Of a DNA stretch of 64,000 nucleotides, positions 32,840-44,127 are shown one piece after another (position 1 is the first letter of the stretch; the number at the start of each line of letters is the position of its first letter). Source of the stretch: Lantana camara (Eukaryota; Streptophyta; Magnoliopsida; Lamiales; Verbenaceae); NCBI GenBank assembly GCA_037501455.1, contig CM074865.1:6087001-6151000 (forward strand), given 5' to 3'. A model generated the notes under the pieces. It saw only the letters and a list, made by a program, of their open reading frames with translations. It was not told where the DNA came from and ran no database searches. The position numbers were made by a program, and so were the translations under genes.

Positions 32840-34062
32840 ATGGATACTAAAGGGAGGCTTGTGGCTGGTTCACACAACAGGAATGAGTTTGTGCTCATCA
32901 ATGCCGACGAGATTGGAAGAGTGAGTGCTTCAGAAATCTAATCTTTCGCTGTCTAATTTCATTAGCTTCTCAAAATCTTTCCCTCTTGCATCCCTTGCAT
33001 GAATTGGTGTTCCTTTTAGTTTCTTGGTCATGAATTCTGTTTTTTCGAGGTACCCTTTTGCTAATTTTCATATTTGAGTGTATTTGGCGGTGCGAGTTTG
33101 GATCCTTGCATTGATTTCATGAGCTGGATCTCTTTTCCTCTGATACTTATCTCAGTTTTACTTGGCTCCCTTTTTCAGTTTTTATTGAATTTCTTCTTCC
33201 CTGCTGTTTTTCATTTTTTTTTTTTTTTGAAGTACCATATTTACAAATCTGCAAGCTTGTTAATGTATCTCATTAGTCCATACTTCTGTGTTATGTAAAT
33301 CTTTAATTCCTTGATCTGATTCTGACTGGTATTCCATTTCTTTTGTGTCGGCAGGTGACATCTGTGAAAGAGCTGACAGGACAGATCTGTCAGATTTGTG
33401 GAGATGAGATTGAATTTACTGTAGATGGTGAGCCTTTTGTTGCTTGCAATGAATGTGCATTCCCTGTTTGTAGACCTTGCTATGAATATGAAAGAAGGGA
33501 AGGTAATCAAGCTTGCCCTCAATGTAAAACCAGATACAAGCGCATAAAAGGTAACCTTTAAATAAATCAGTGCTTAAGCGTTGCATTAATTCGACACTTT
33601 AGCTTTTATTTATGAGGCCACTTAATCTTTTTCAGGGAGTCCTAGAGTTGATGGAGATGAAGATGAAGATGAATTCGATGATTTGGAGAATGAATTTGAT
33701 TATCCTCAGCACATTGCTGAGGCAGCTCTCTCTGGTCGGTTTAATATTGGCAGAAGTGCTTCTGGAATCACTACTCCTTCTGAATTGGACGCCTCGGCTC
33801 TTAGCCCGGAAATTCCTCTCCTTACTTATGGTCAAGAGGTAAAAATTCCATCTAAATATATTTAATTATGAATGTGTATGTATATCGTGTTTTGCAATTA
33901 ATATTTGCTCAAAATTTAAAGAAAAAGCTTTTATCTTGGTGAAGGATGATACAATTTCGGCCGACAAACATGCTTTAATTATCCCTCCGTTTGCGGGACG
34001 TGGGAAACGAGTACATCCTATGCCTTATACTGATTCCTCCATGACTCGTGAGTTTTGTAGTT

Positions 34063-34106
<44 letters not shown>

Positions 34107-37100
34107 CTGGATTTTTGGTTTTTGTTGACTGTTTTTGTGATTAGAAGTTTTAATGGAGTTAATACATTGTAGTGCCGCCAAGACCAATGGATCCTAAGAA
34201 AGATTTAGCTGTTTATGGTTACGGTACTGTTGCATGGAAGGAGAGAATGGAGGAATGGAAGAAGAAGCAGAATGAGAAGCTTCAAGTGGTTAAGCATCAA
34301 GGAGGTAAAGGCAGTGGAGACGAGTTGGATGATTCTGATTTACCCAAGTAGGTTTTCTTTAATTGTTTTCGTTTTTCTAGAAAAAGTTATGAGAAAGTAA
34401 ACTGATTTTGCTTATAATGTTATTACAGGATGGATGAAGGCAGACAACCTCTTTCTAGGAAGCTACCGATCCCTTCAAGTAAGATAAACCCTTACAGAAT
34501 GGTTATTCTACTCCGAATGGCGGTTCTAGGATTGTTCTTTCACTATAGAATTCTTCATCCGGTCCATGATGCTTTTGGATTGTGGCTTACTTCAATTATA
34601 TGTGAGATATGGTTTGCCGTGTCTTGGATATTTGATCAGTTCCCAAAATGGAGCCCAATCTTGCGAGAAACGTACCTTGATAGACTTTCACTCAGGTATA
34701 TACTTGTCTGGTTGTGTGTGTATGCGTGTCTGAAGTTTGAGTATGTAGATTATTGAAATTGGAGTAGGAAATGTTAGGAAGCACTTAACAAAAATAACCC
34801 TGAAACTAGAAGCTGACCTAGAAGTTGATCCTTTGGTGTGTCCAGCTTCTAGCTTATTTTAGCTTAAAATAGGCAGAAATTGAATATCCAAACGCTCAGA
34901 AAGTGGTAAAGGAAGCTGTAAACATGGAAGTGTACTTCAGCATTTGCAAAAACACCCTTCATTATCTCATTATTTGCATTTCTAAGCTTTTTGATGTTTG
35001 CAGGTACGAGAAAGAAGGAAAACCTTCTGAGCTAGCTTCTGTGGACATATTTGTGAGTACAGTGGATCCAATGAAGGAACCTCCACTTATTACAGCCAAC
35101 ACAGTTCTCTCCATACTTGCTGTGGATTACCCTATTGACAAAGTAGCATGTTACGTCTCTGATGATGGTGCTGCAATGCTTACTTTTGAAGCACTTTCTG
35201 AGACTTCTGAGTTTGCCAGAAAGTGGGTCCCATTCTGCAAGAAATTCAACATAGAGCCTCGTGCCCCCGAATGGTACTTTGCTCAAAAGGTTGACTATTT
35301 GAAAGACAAAGTAGAGCCAACATTTGTCAGGGAACGTCGTGCAATGAAGGTACGCATTCTCCTTTTCTTGAAATTTCAATAGTGCTATCAATATATTGTA
35401 TCGTTTTTTAATATTTAGCTTTGATGGCTGAAATTATATGCTTTTAATTGCTTTGATGCAGAGAGAATATGAGGAGTTTAAGATTAGAATAAATGGATTG
35501 GTTGCCATGGCAACAAAAGTTCCTGAAGAAGGTTGGACAATGCAAGATGGAACGCCTTGGCCTGGAAATAATGTTAGAGATCACCCTGGAATGATCCAGG
35601 TTAGTTGGCATTATATCCTGTCAGTTTGAATTTTGTTTATTAAAACTAAAATGTTGAAAATAAACTTTAATTATTTGCTTGACAGGTTTTCTTGGGTCAA
35701 AATGGTGTTCGGGATATTGAAGGAAATGAATTGCCTCGTCTTATATATGTTTCTCGTGAAAAACGGCCCGGATTTGAGCATCACAAGAAAGCTGGTGCTA
35801 TGAATGCTTTGGTAAAAAAAGAAAGTTCTTTTATTTTTCCTTCTAGATGAAATATACATCAGAATTCACTTTCTAAGCTTTCTTTCTTTTTTTTTTTCTT
35901 TCAGATAAGGGTTTCAGCTGTAATTTCAAATGCCCCTTATCTACTCAATGTCGATTGTGATCATTATATAAACAACAGTAAGGCTCTCAGAGAAGCTATG
36001 TGTTTCATGATGGACCCTCAAGCTGGAAAGAAGATATGCTATGTCCAATTTCCTCAAAGATTTGATGGAATCGATAGGCATGATCGATACTCGAATCGCA
36101 ACGTTGTCTTTTTCGATGTATGTAGAATTTTGAGTAAATTATGAATGGTTTTAATGTTGTGTGAAAATCTCGGAAAAGTCTAATAATATACTAATTGTTG
36201 ACAGATAAATATGAAAGGGCTCGACGGGATCCAAGGACCTATTTATGTGGGAACCGGATGTGTCTTCAGGAGGCAAGCTTTGTACGGTTATGATGCTCCT
36301 AAGAAGGCAAAACCACCTGGAAAAACATGCAATTGTTGGCCTAAATGGTGTTGCTGCTGTTTTGGGTCAAGAAAGAAGAGGAAAGGGAAATCTAAGGATA
36401 ACAATAAGAAGAAGACTAAGAGCAGGGACACTTCAACTCAGATTCATGCTCTTGAAAATATTGAGGAAGGAATCGAAGGTGAGTAAAGAAAATATCCTAA
36501 CTTTAATCAATACTAAGCGGTGTTTGCAAAAACTTCTGCTTTTTGCTTTTGGAGAAGTACTGGGGAAAAAAAAGGATGCAGAAGTGCTTTTTCAAGAGTT
36601 TGCATACACTTCATAAAATCTAAGAAGATGTCTATCTAATTTAGGGATGTCAACTGTAATTCAAGAACATGCTCATTTTCTTTCTCCTCCCTTTGTCCCA
36701 TGCAGGAATTGACAGTGAAAAATCATCCCTCATGCCCCAAATAAAATTCGAGAAGAAATTCGGCCAATCACCAGTTTTCATTGCTTCGACTCTTCTTGAA
36801 GAAGGTGGTGTTCCTCAAGGAGCATCATCTGCCTCCCTATTAAAAGAAGCTATCCATGTCATTAGTTGTGGTTACGAAGATAAATCAGATTGGGGAAAAG
36901 AGGTATTTAACAAACCCTAGTCAAAGAAAGAAAAAAAGTACTCTTCCTCGAGTTTTATACGAAATTTAACTACTCTATTTATAAACAAACCAGGTTGGAT
37001 GGATTTATGGGTCGGTTACTGAAGATATCTTAACTGGATTCAAAATGCATTGCCACGGGTGGAGATCGGTTTATTGCATACCCAAACGAGCTGCATTCAA

Positions 37101-38058
37101 AGGGTCAGCTCCCATTAATCTATCAGATCGTTTGCACCAAGTTCTTCGATGGGCTTTGGGATCTGTGGAAATCTTGCTGAGTAGGCATTGTCCTATTTGG
37201 TACGGATATGGCTGCGGTCTGAAACCGTTGGAGAGATTTTCGTACATAAACTCCGTCGTCTATCCATTGACTTCGCTTCCTTTGATAGTTTATTGTACCT
37301 TGCCAGCTGTTTGCCTACTTACGGGGAAATTCATCGTCCCTGAGGTGAGTTCGAATCCATTACATTGTTCAGAATAGTTTTTTATTCGTGTTTCTGAATT
37401 TCGATTGTGATGGAGTGGAATTCGGCAATTTCTTATAACATCTAGTTAAGCTTACTTCTTCCTTAATTATCTACAGATCAGTAACTACGCGAGTTTAATT
37501 TTCATGGCCCTCTTTATATCTATTGCTGTGACGAGCATTCTCGAGATGCAATGGGGAGGGGTCAACATCGACGATTGGTGGAGAAACGAGCAGTTTTGGG
37601 TGATTGGTGGAGCTTCTTCCCACTTCTTTGCTCTTCTTCAAGGTCTCCTAAAAGTTCTTGCTGGTGTGAGCACGAACTTCACTGTTACTTCAAAAGCAGC
37701 CGATGATGGAGAGTTTTCAGAGCTCTACCTCTTTAAATGGACATCCCTATTAATCCCTCCTATGACTTTGTTGATCATGAACATAATCGGAGTCGTCGTT
37801 GGAATCTCGGATGCAATAAACAACGGGTACGAATCATGGGGCCCACTTTTCGGGAAGCTTTTCTTCGCAATTTGGGTGATTGTCCATTTGTACCCTTTCC
37901 TCAAAGGTTTCATGGGGAAACAAGACCGGCTCCCCACTATTATCGTGGTGTGGTCGATTCTTCTTGCTTCCATTTTCTCCCTGTTGTGGGTGCGTATAAA
38001 CCCATTCTTATCGAGGGACGGGATTGTGCTGGAAGTTTGTGGGTTGGATTGTGATTAG
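32840..38058 (+). CDS. CESA6-like: Cellulose synthase catalytic subunit, CESA6-like
   Basis: Fourteen exons: 32840-32920, 33355-33550, 33636-33838, 33945-34047, 34173-34347, 34429-34695, 35004-35349, 35462-35599, 35686-35811, 35905-36117, 36205-36478, 36706-36902, 36994-37344 and 37477-38058. Phases agree throughout and give 1083 residues, normal for CESA. It polymerises UDP-glucose into beta-1,4-glucan in plasma-membrane rosettes. Visible are the N-terminal zinc-binding domain (CQICGDE ... CPQCK, about 37-82), two membrane helices near 280-330, the catalytic motifs DDG (about 393), DCD (about 561), TED (about 782) and QVLRW (about 822), and a C-terminal helix cluster. The start [20 protein letters not shown], the lysine-rich variable region after [11 protein letters not shown] and the end [10 protein letters not shown] fit the primary-wall CESA2/5/6/9 group. 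Intron 4 contains a 40-T run. Confidence 0.96.
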
Positions 38059-39011
38059 ATAGACAAACGACGAAGATTTAGTTGGTCTTCGAGTTCTGTA
38101 GAAGAAATTGTCACCGGTCCTCCAATGATGAAGATGGTTCTTATTCGGAGCTAAGTCTTTCAGCCGCGGGTTGGTCACCTATGGGCTCGACCGATATAGG
38201 GGGAGGCGATCTTTGTGTGTAGATAAAAATAGCCGGGCCCGAGCACGAGCACGTTTATAATGTTCTTTTTTCAGTTTTTCCTGCAAAGTGTTTCGTTTAT
38301 TCTTTGGTTAAGTTTGTGCCTGTGTTCTTGAAAAGGACATAAATTTGGTTCCTTTCTTGATTATTTATATTGCCCTTCTCAATAAGGTCCTTTATACAGG
38401 AGTTTTTGTGGGTTCTTCAATTGATTTTCTGTTTTTTTTGGCGCTCTTGTTTTGTACTTGTGTAATACCAGGTTTAGATGTATGAACTTTTCATTGTAAT
38501 AACACATTGTTTTGTAAGAGGTTATTTTTTGTTGGATAGAAATGGATTCAGCAGAGTTTGAAGTGATGTCTGTTAAATGCATACAAGTTTTGATGGAATT
38601 ATTCAATGGTAGCGGATAAGAAAAAAAAAAAATCCAACAGTGGTTGATTCAAGTGGTGAAAAATTCTTTATATAGGAATTGCACCTGGAACCAACTATTT
38701 TGTTGATTTAATCTCCAAAATTTTGTGAATACCATATATTTTTCTCCCTTACCACTTATGGGACGATATTTGATTTTAAATTCATCACTAATAACATGCT
38801 TTAGAGCAAACGTTTCGGTATGTTGGGGTAAATTTCTACAACTTCACAGACCTCAGGGGAAGTTTTCGTAATTATCCCAAACTTCAGGGTATGCGAGTGC
38901 GATTATCCCTATATATCATGCATTTCTCCTTTGAACTTAATAGTGACCATGTGAATCAATTATAGTTACTATCAAGTTTATGAATCATATTGCAGCAAAG
39001 CATACATATAT
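38059..39011. other. Spacer between CESA and the first receptor kinase
   Basis: This contains the CESA 3' flank and, around 38810-38920, phrases such as CCTCAGGGG and GTAATTATCCC that resemble one end of the MITE at 42493-42828. No gene is visible. Confidence 0.45.
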
Positions 39012-42000
39012 TTATCTGTCACGATTGTCAACAAGTGCATTTCTTATGGATTGCAACTCACTAATAGCATCAGAAATGCTCATTCTTTCTTTGGCGGTCT
39101 CTGATGAGCAAGCAACTCCAACTCCAAGAACCTTCACTAAGCACTTGTTCACTTTCTGATTTTGCAGGCTTCTGCAGGAGCTTTGATGACCATTTGTGGA
39201 TTCCGTCTCCATTTCCACATCGAGGGGGATTGTGGGATCTACAATGTCTGTAACTCTATCAGGCAACGAATCTCTAACAAAGCTGTGAAGTCGGAATCCA
39301 TCTCTGAACATTTCATCGGTTGGTCTTTTACCGGTGAACATCTCTAACAGGAGGATCCCGAAGCTGTATACATCACCATGTGTCGATGGTTCGCTCCCAG
39401 TGCCGTATTCTGCAGTGGATATGGGAAAGATTAGGAAAATGGATGTCAAGGTGTTTGCAATGGCTTCGGCTTTTTCCAACAGGCTTAACTTTAAAGATTA
39501 TTGCTCGAGGAAAACAAAATAAACGTCGTTTTTAAAATAAATGCATGAATCAAACCTTGACATATCATAGTACCATGAAATTTTAGGCAATATACCAGGA
39601 GCAGTGTATCCAATAGTTCCTCTAACCAGGCTGGAACCGCTTGTTTGCTGCATCGAAAAACTGTTCCCATCTCCACAGAGAAACCTCGCCAATCCAAAAT
39701 CACCAACACGTGCAACCAAATCGTCGTCCAACAGAACATTACTCGGCTTGATATCACAATGAACAATAGGCGTCCCACACCTCACATGAAGATAATCGAT
39801 AGCAACAGCAACATCAACGGCTACATTCAATCTCCGAATAAGGTTCAGCTTCCCAGTTCGCCCCTCTTCATGCAACCAATCATCGAGACTGCCACTACTC
39901 ATGTATTCATACACCAATGCCTTGAAATCATTTCCCTGAAAATCAATTCCCGAGCAAGCTGTCAGAACCCTGACAAGATTCCTATGCCGGATATTCCTCA
40001 AAGCCTCACATTCAGCCAAGAAGCTTTTCAGAGCGCCGTGTTGTGAGAGATTCAGTACTTTAACAGCTACTATTCTACTCTCATCTCCAACTCCAAGTAT
40101 TCCTTTGTAAACCGATCCGTAACTCCCCAAGCCTAGTAGATTTTCCTCAGAAAATCCATCTGTGGCTTGGAGGAGAGCCTGGAAGGATACATTTGGAAAA
40201 GAATTGCTATACGGATCCATGGACTCCACCTTTTTTCCCCGTTTCAGGCACCATACCATGAAAATGGCGACGAATGTACTTATCCCGAGCAACACACCGA
40301 TCGTAGAAATCACAATCTTCCATTTTAAACTCAAGCTGGACTCTTTGTTCTGTTTAAGGTTGCATTTTGGCAGTTTAAAAACAGGCATACCCCCACACAG
40401 CTTCGGATTCCCAATAACTGAAACTACACTCGCATTACTGAAAATCCCATTTTCTGGTAAGTTACCAGTGAAGTCATTGAAGGAGAGATTAAGGGTTACC
40501 AAGTTGAACTCCTCCAAGAATCCTGGAATCGGACCGTTAAGTTCGTTGTTAGAAAGGTCTAAGATTTGAAGGCCTCTCAAAGAGCTCAGTCCCGAAGGAA
40601 TATTCCCTTGAAAGGAGTTCTCCCTCATGTCTAGAAACTCCAACCTTACGCAACCGCCTAGAGTACTCGGAATATTACCAGAGAAGTTATTTGAGGAAAC
40701 ATTGAAATACTCGAGGTTCTTGAGGTTTCCTATTTCTAAAGGAAGAGTGTCAGTGAGCTGATTTTGGGAGAGATCAATGGTCCTCAATGAAGAGATGCTG
40801 AAAACTTCTCTGTCAATCGGACCGGATAAAAGATTCTTGGAAAGATTCAGCTCTAACAGATTCTGGCAATTTGCAAGACTAGATGGTATGCTGTTGCTAA
40901 GATTGTTAACAGAAAGATACAGATAAACCAAATTGCTCAGATTTCCAATAGTAGAAGGTATGCTGCCTGAAAAGATGTTGTTTGTAAAATCCATGAATCT
41001 TAGACTCTGAAGATTCACTATGCTGGAAGGAATCCTGCCTGTAAATCTATTGTTATTCACCCTAAGATCCTGCAATTGGAGAAACCTTCCTATTTCGGGT
41101 AAAATCGTGCCGGTTATTTGATTGTCAGTTAGAAACAACATGGAGAGAGCGTTAGAAAGATTCCAGAAAGAACCCGGCAATGGGCCCTGAAAATTGTTGT
41201 CGTTCAACCCCAAAGCTGCTAAGTTGGTAGAATTCACTAAATTGGAAATGAAACTCAAGTCGTGGAATGAATTCCCCGACAGGGCTAAAGTTGAAAGCTT
41301 ATTCAGCTTCGCAAAGTTAGGCACTTCGCCTGAGAAGTTATTGTACCCGAAGTGTAGATATGTTAAACCTGTGGCATTGGAAAACGAAGCAGGGATCGAT
41401 CCCGTCAGCAGGTTTATACCGACGCTGAAGACCTCAAGTTTCGGAAAATCCAAACCGATGTAATGAGGAAGAGAACCCTGGAGCTGATTGGCAGCCAAGT
41501 CGAAAGTTGAAATTCTAGAAAGATTGAAAATTTCATCAGGGATGGAGCCTGAAAGCCTGTTTTCACCAAATGCCAGGAGTTCTAATCCTGTCAGGCGCCC
41601 TAATGCACTGGGGATTGAACCTGAGAGATTATTGGACCCACCGTAGAGTCTTGTGAGGGATGATAAGTTTCCATAACTTGGCGGGATGGGCCCGCTAATC
41701 GTGTTCTTGCTGAAAGAGAACACCGCGAGTTTGGACAGGAAACCGAGCTCCAGGGGTAAGTTTCCAGACAGTTTGTTGTAAGAGATTATGATGGATGAAA
41801 GGCTGGTGCAGTTGGATAAAGATGATGGGATTTCGCCGTTGATGAGGTTGTTGGTGATGGAGAAAGTACGGAGGCGTTTGAGGCGGCCCAGTTCAAGGGG
41901 GAGGCTTCCGGTGTAGGAGTTGTTGTCCAGGTGCAAGAATTGGAGGAAGCTGAGGTTGCCTATGTGGGGTGATAGGGACCCTGTCAGGTTTCGGTTGGCT

Positions 42001-42230
42001 AGGTTTAATCCCATGACGCGTTGGTGACGGGGGCTGCATGTGACGCCGTTCCATTCGCACAATGGCGTGGATGCGTTCCATGATTGTAGGGTGTTCAATG
42101 GGTCGTTGGTCGAGGCCCGAAATGCTATCAGGGATTGAATATCGGTTTCTGTATCGTGGTTCGGGGAAGTTAGAGTGAAGGGGAGGGTTAGGGAGAGGAA
42201 GAAAAGGAAGAGGGTTGGATTAGAGGACAT
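39012..42230 (-). CDS. LRR receptor-like kinase, LRR-XII type (At3g47570-like), non-RD
   Basis: Two exons, 42230-39596 and 39409-39012 (phase 1), give 1010 residues. A signal peptide (about 1-21) precedes an LRR N-terminal cap (SLIAFRASTNDPL, WNGVTC) and some twenty leucine-rich repeats (NNLSGSIPSALG type). A membrane helix lies near 637-662, then a kinase domain with GLGSYGSVYKG, VAVKVL, HCDIKPSNVLL (about 822) and DFGLARFL. The HCD in place of HRD makes it a non-RD kinase, a trait of FLS2/EFR/Xa21-type immune receptors of this subfamily. The intron splits the glutamate of APE. It likely senses an extracellular ligand at the plasma membrane; the ligand is unknown. The frame looks intact. Confidence 0.92.
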
Positions 42231-42306
42231 GATATGTGGAGTGTTTGGGGACTTTGATGATGTGGTTTTAGATGATTTCCATGGAAAAATGGAGAAGGGT
42301 TTATGT

Positions 42307-42316
42307 TATATATATA
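42307..42316 (-). promoter_or_regulatory. TATA box of the non-RD receptor kinase gene
   Basis: A TATATATATA run lies about 77 bp before the ATG on the minus strand. Confidence 0.5.
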
Positions 42317-42492
42317 GGATGGGTCCGATGGGAACATCTATTGTGCATGGTGGAAAATGAAGGCTATTGGATTGTCAAGAACGCGTTCTATGATTAATAG
42401 AGACAAGATATGTCTGTCGAACTGTAATGCACGAATAATAGAATATTATTTTGTCATGTCATATCGTACAATTTTTATGTAGGAAAATTTTA

Positions 42493-42828
42493 CAGATAAT
42501 TACCAACGTCCCCCTGAGGTTTGGCGTTAATACAGAATACCCCCTAAGGTTTCGGAAATTACGAACTCCCCCCTGAGAGAAAAATCCGTCCATTGATATC
42601 ATCAATTTTAGACGGTGTGATTAACGGCCGGTGCTATTTGTAAGCAAGGGTGTACAAAATTCGTCAAAATTCGTCCATTGACGTCATCAATTTTAGACGG
42701 TGTGATTAACGGCCGATGCTATTTGTAAGCAAGGGTGTACTATTCAGGGGAGAGTTTGTAATTTTCGAAATCTCAAGGGGTATTCTGTAATAACGCCAAA
42801 CCTCAGGGGGGCATTCGTAACTATCCCG
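42493..42828. mobile_element. MITE with 9-bp target duplication (Mutator-like)
   Basis: This 336-bp element is flanked by AAAATTTTA at 42484-42492 and 42829-42837. Ends are inverted repeats of about 100 bp sharing CCCCTGAGGTTTGGCGTTA. Inside, a segment of about 80 bp containing AATTTTAGACGGTGTGATTA is directly repeated (about 42580-42655 and 42660-42740). Non-coding. Confidence 0.85.
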
Positions 42829-42837
42829 AAAATTTTA

Positions 42838-44127
42838 AAATAAAATACATATCTCAGTGTTTGTGTCACGTTGTATTTTTATCACCGTATTTGTATCCGT
42901 ACCTGGTAGCTGTCAATAAAATTGGTGACAATGATGTAGTGAAATACTTCACAACCCCATAAAGTAATGTCTTGGCCGATACTCTTAAGAGCAATGTTCT
43001 TTTGTAAAAGTCAACTTGGCCCACCCCCGATTAAGTTCTTCCCCATTAGTGATTCATCTTCTCCCCCTAGGAAATTCTAGTTCCATTTAGTTTGACAATC
43101 TCAACTTATGATTTATAGTAATAGTTTGTGGCATTTGTAATTTAATTTGAACATTTGTTTTAACAACCGGCTCGATTACGCTTCTATCACTTTTTCTAAA
43201 ATAAGCACCGAATTTAGTGATTAAGACACAATTCCTTATAAGAATGGGCGCGATTGAAATATTCAGAAAATTATCACAGTGATCCGATCATTCGAGATGA
43301 GTGAATCGATATCTTGGTATGACAAACCATATAAAAAATACTAGTTACAAAACGAACACTGATGGAATCGAGCTACATCTGAATTCAAACTTTCTAACCC
43401 GTCCACATCAATCGATTTGATAGATGGCTTCGATTCAAATACATCATTCAAATTTTGATACGTTAGATGACTTTGACTGAAGATGGTGTGTGAGATTGCC
43501 CCATGATTTGGAGTAGAAGAGAAGAGTTCAAATGAATGAAGACATGCTTGGCCATAAATTGCATAAGACAATACGTCCCACTCGTTGAAATTTGAATACT
43601 GTTTATGTGCATACGTGATACGATTATCAAAGAACAGTTACAGACAGCTTTGGGAGAAGACATTTTGTTTGACTAAATAGAATTTAAAATTTAATTGGAT
43701 ATTATAAGAAAAGTCAACTTATTGTATATGTTTATTTATATGCTTTCAGACTTTGTTATTGTTAAATCCGGAAAAAAAAAAAAGACTGACTTTGTGCCAA
43801 AAGCGAAAGCTACGTTGAATGTGGAAAATTGTTTTAAATTGTAATAATTGTTGTGAGTAATTAACTCGTTTTTGTTCGAAAATCTTGATCGGGTTTTAAA
43901 ACACTTAATCGTATTTCGGTTTATTAGCTTAATTAAGTCTGATTAATGTCGTAACCTATATATCTTATAGTAAGAGTTGAATCCTCGACCTTAAAGACTG
44001 TACCTATATATCTTGTTTGTTAACACAACAACATGATTGAATGGAAAAAAGTTTATCTATTCTGAATAAACCATGAACTCAAAAACTAAATTATGACCAC
44101 ATTATACTTTCCACATTATTTCTTGAA
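42838..44127. other. Spacer between the two receptor kinase genes
   Basis: No gene that I can support. AT-rich, with an A-run near 43771-43782 and a few open frames of less than 80 residues without motifs. Confidence 0.45.

Noticed and set aside
33612..33842. Open frames inside CESA exons and on the opposite strand
   Set aside because: They are other-frame readings of the cellulose synthase exons.
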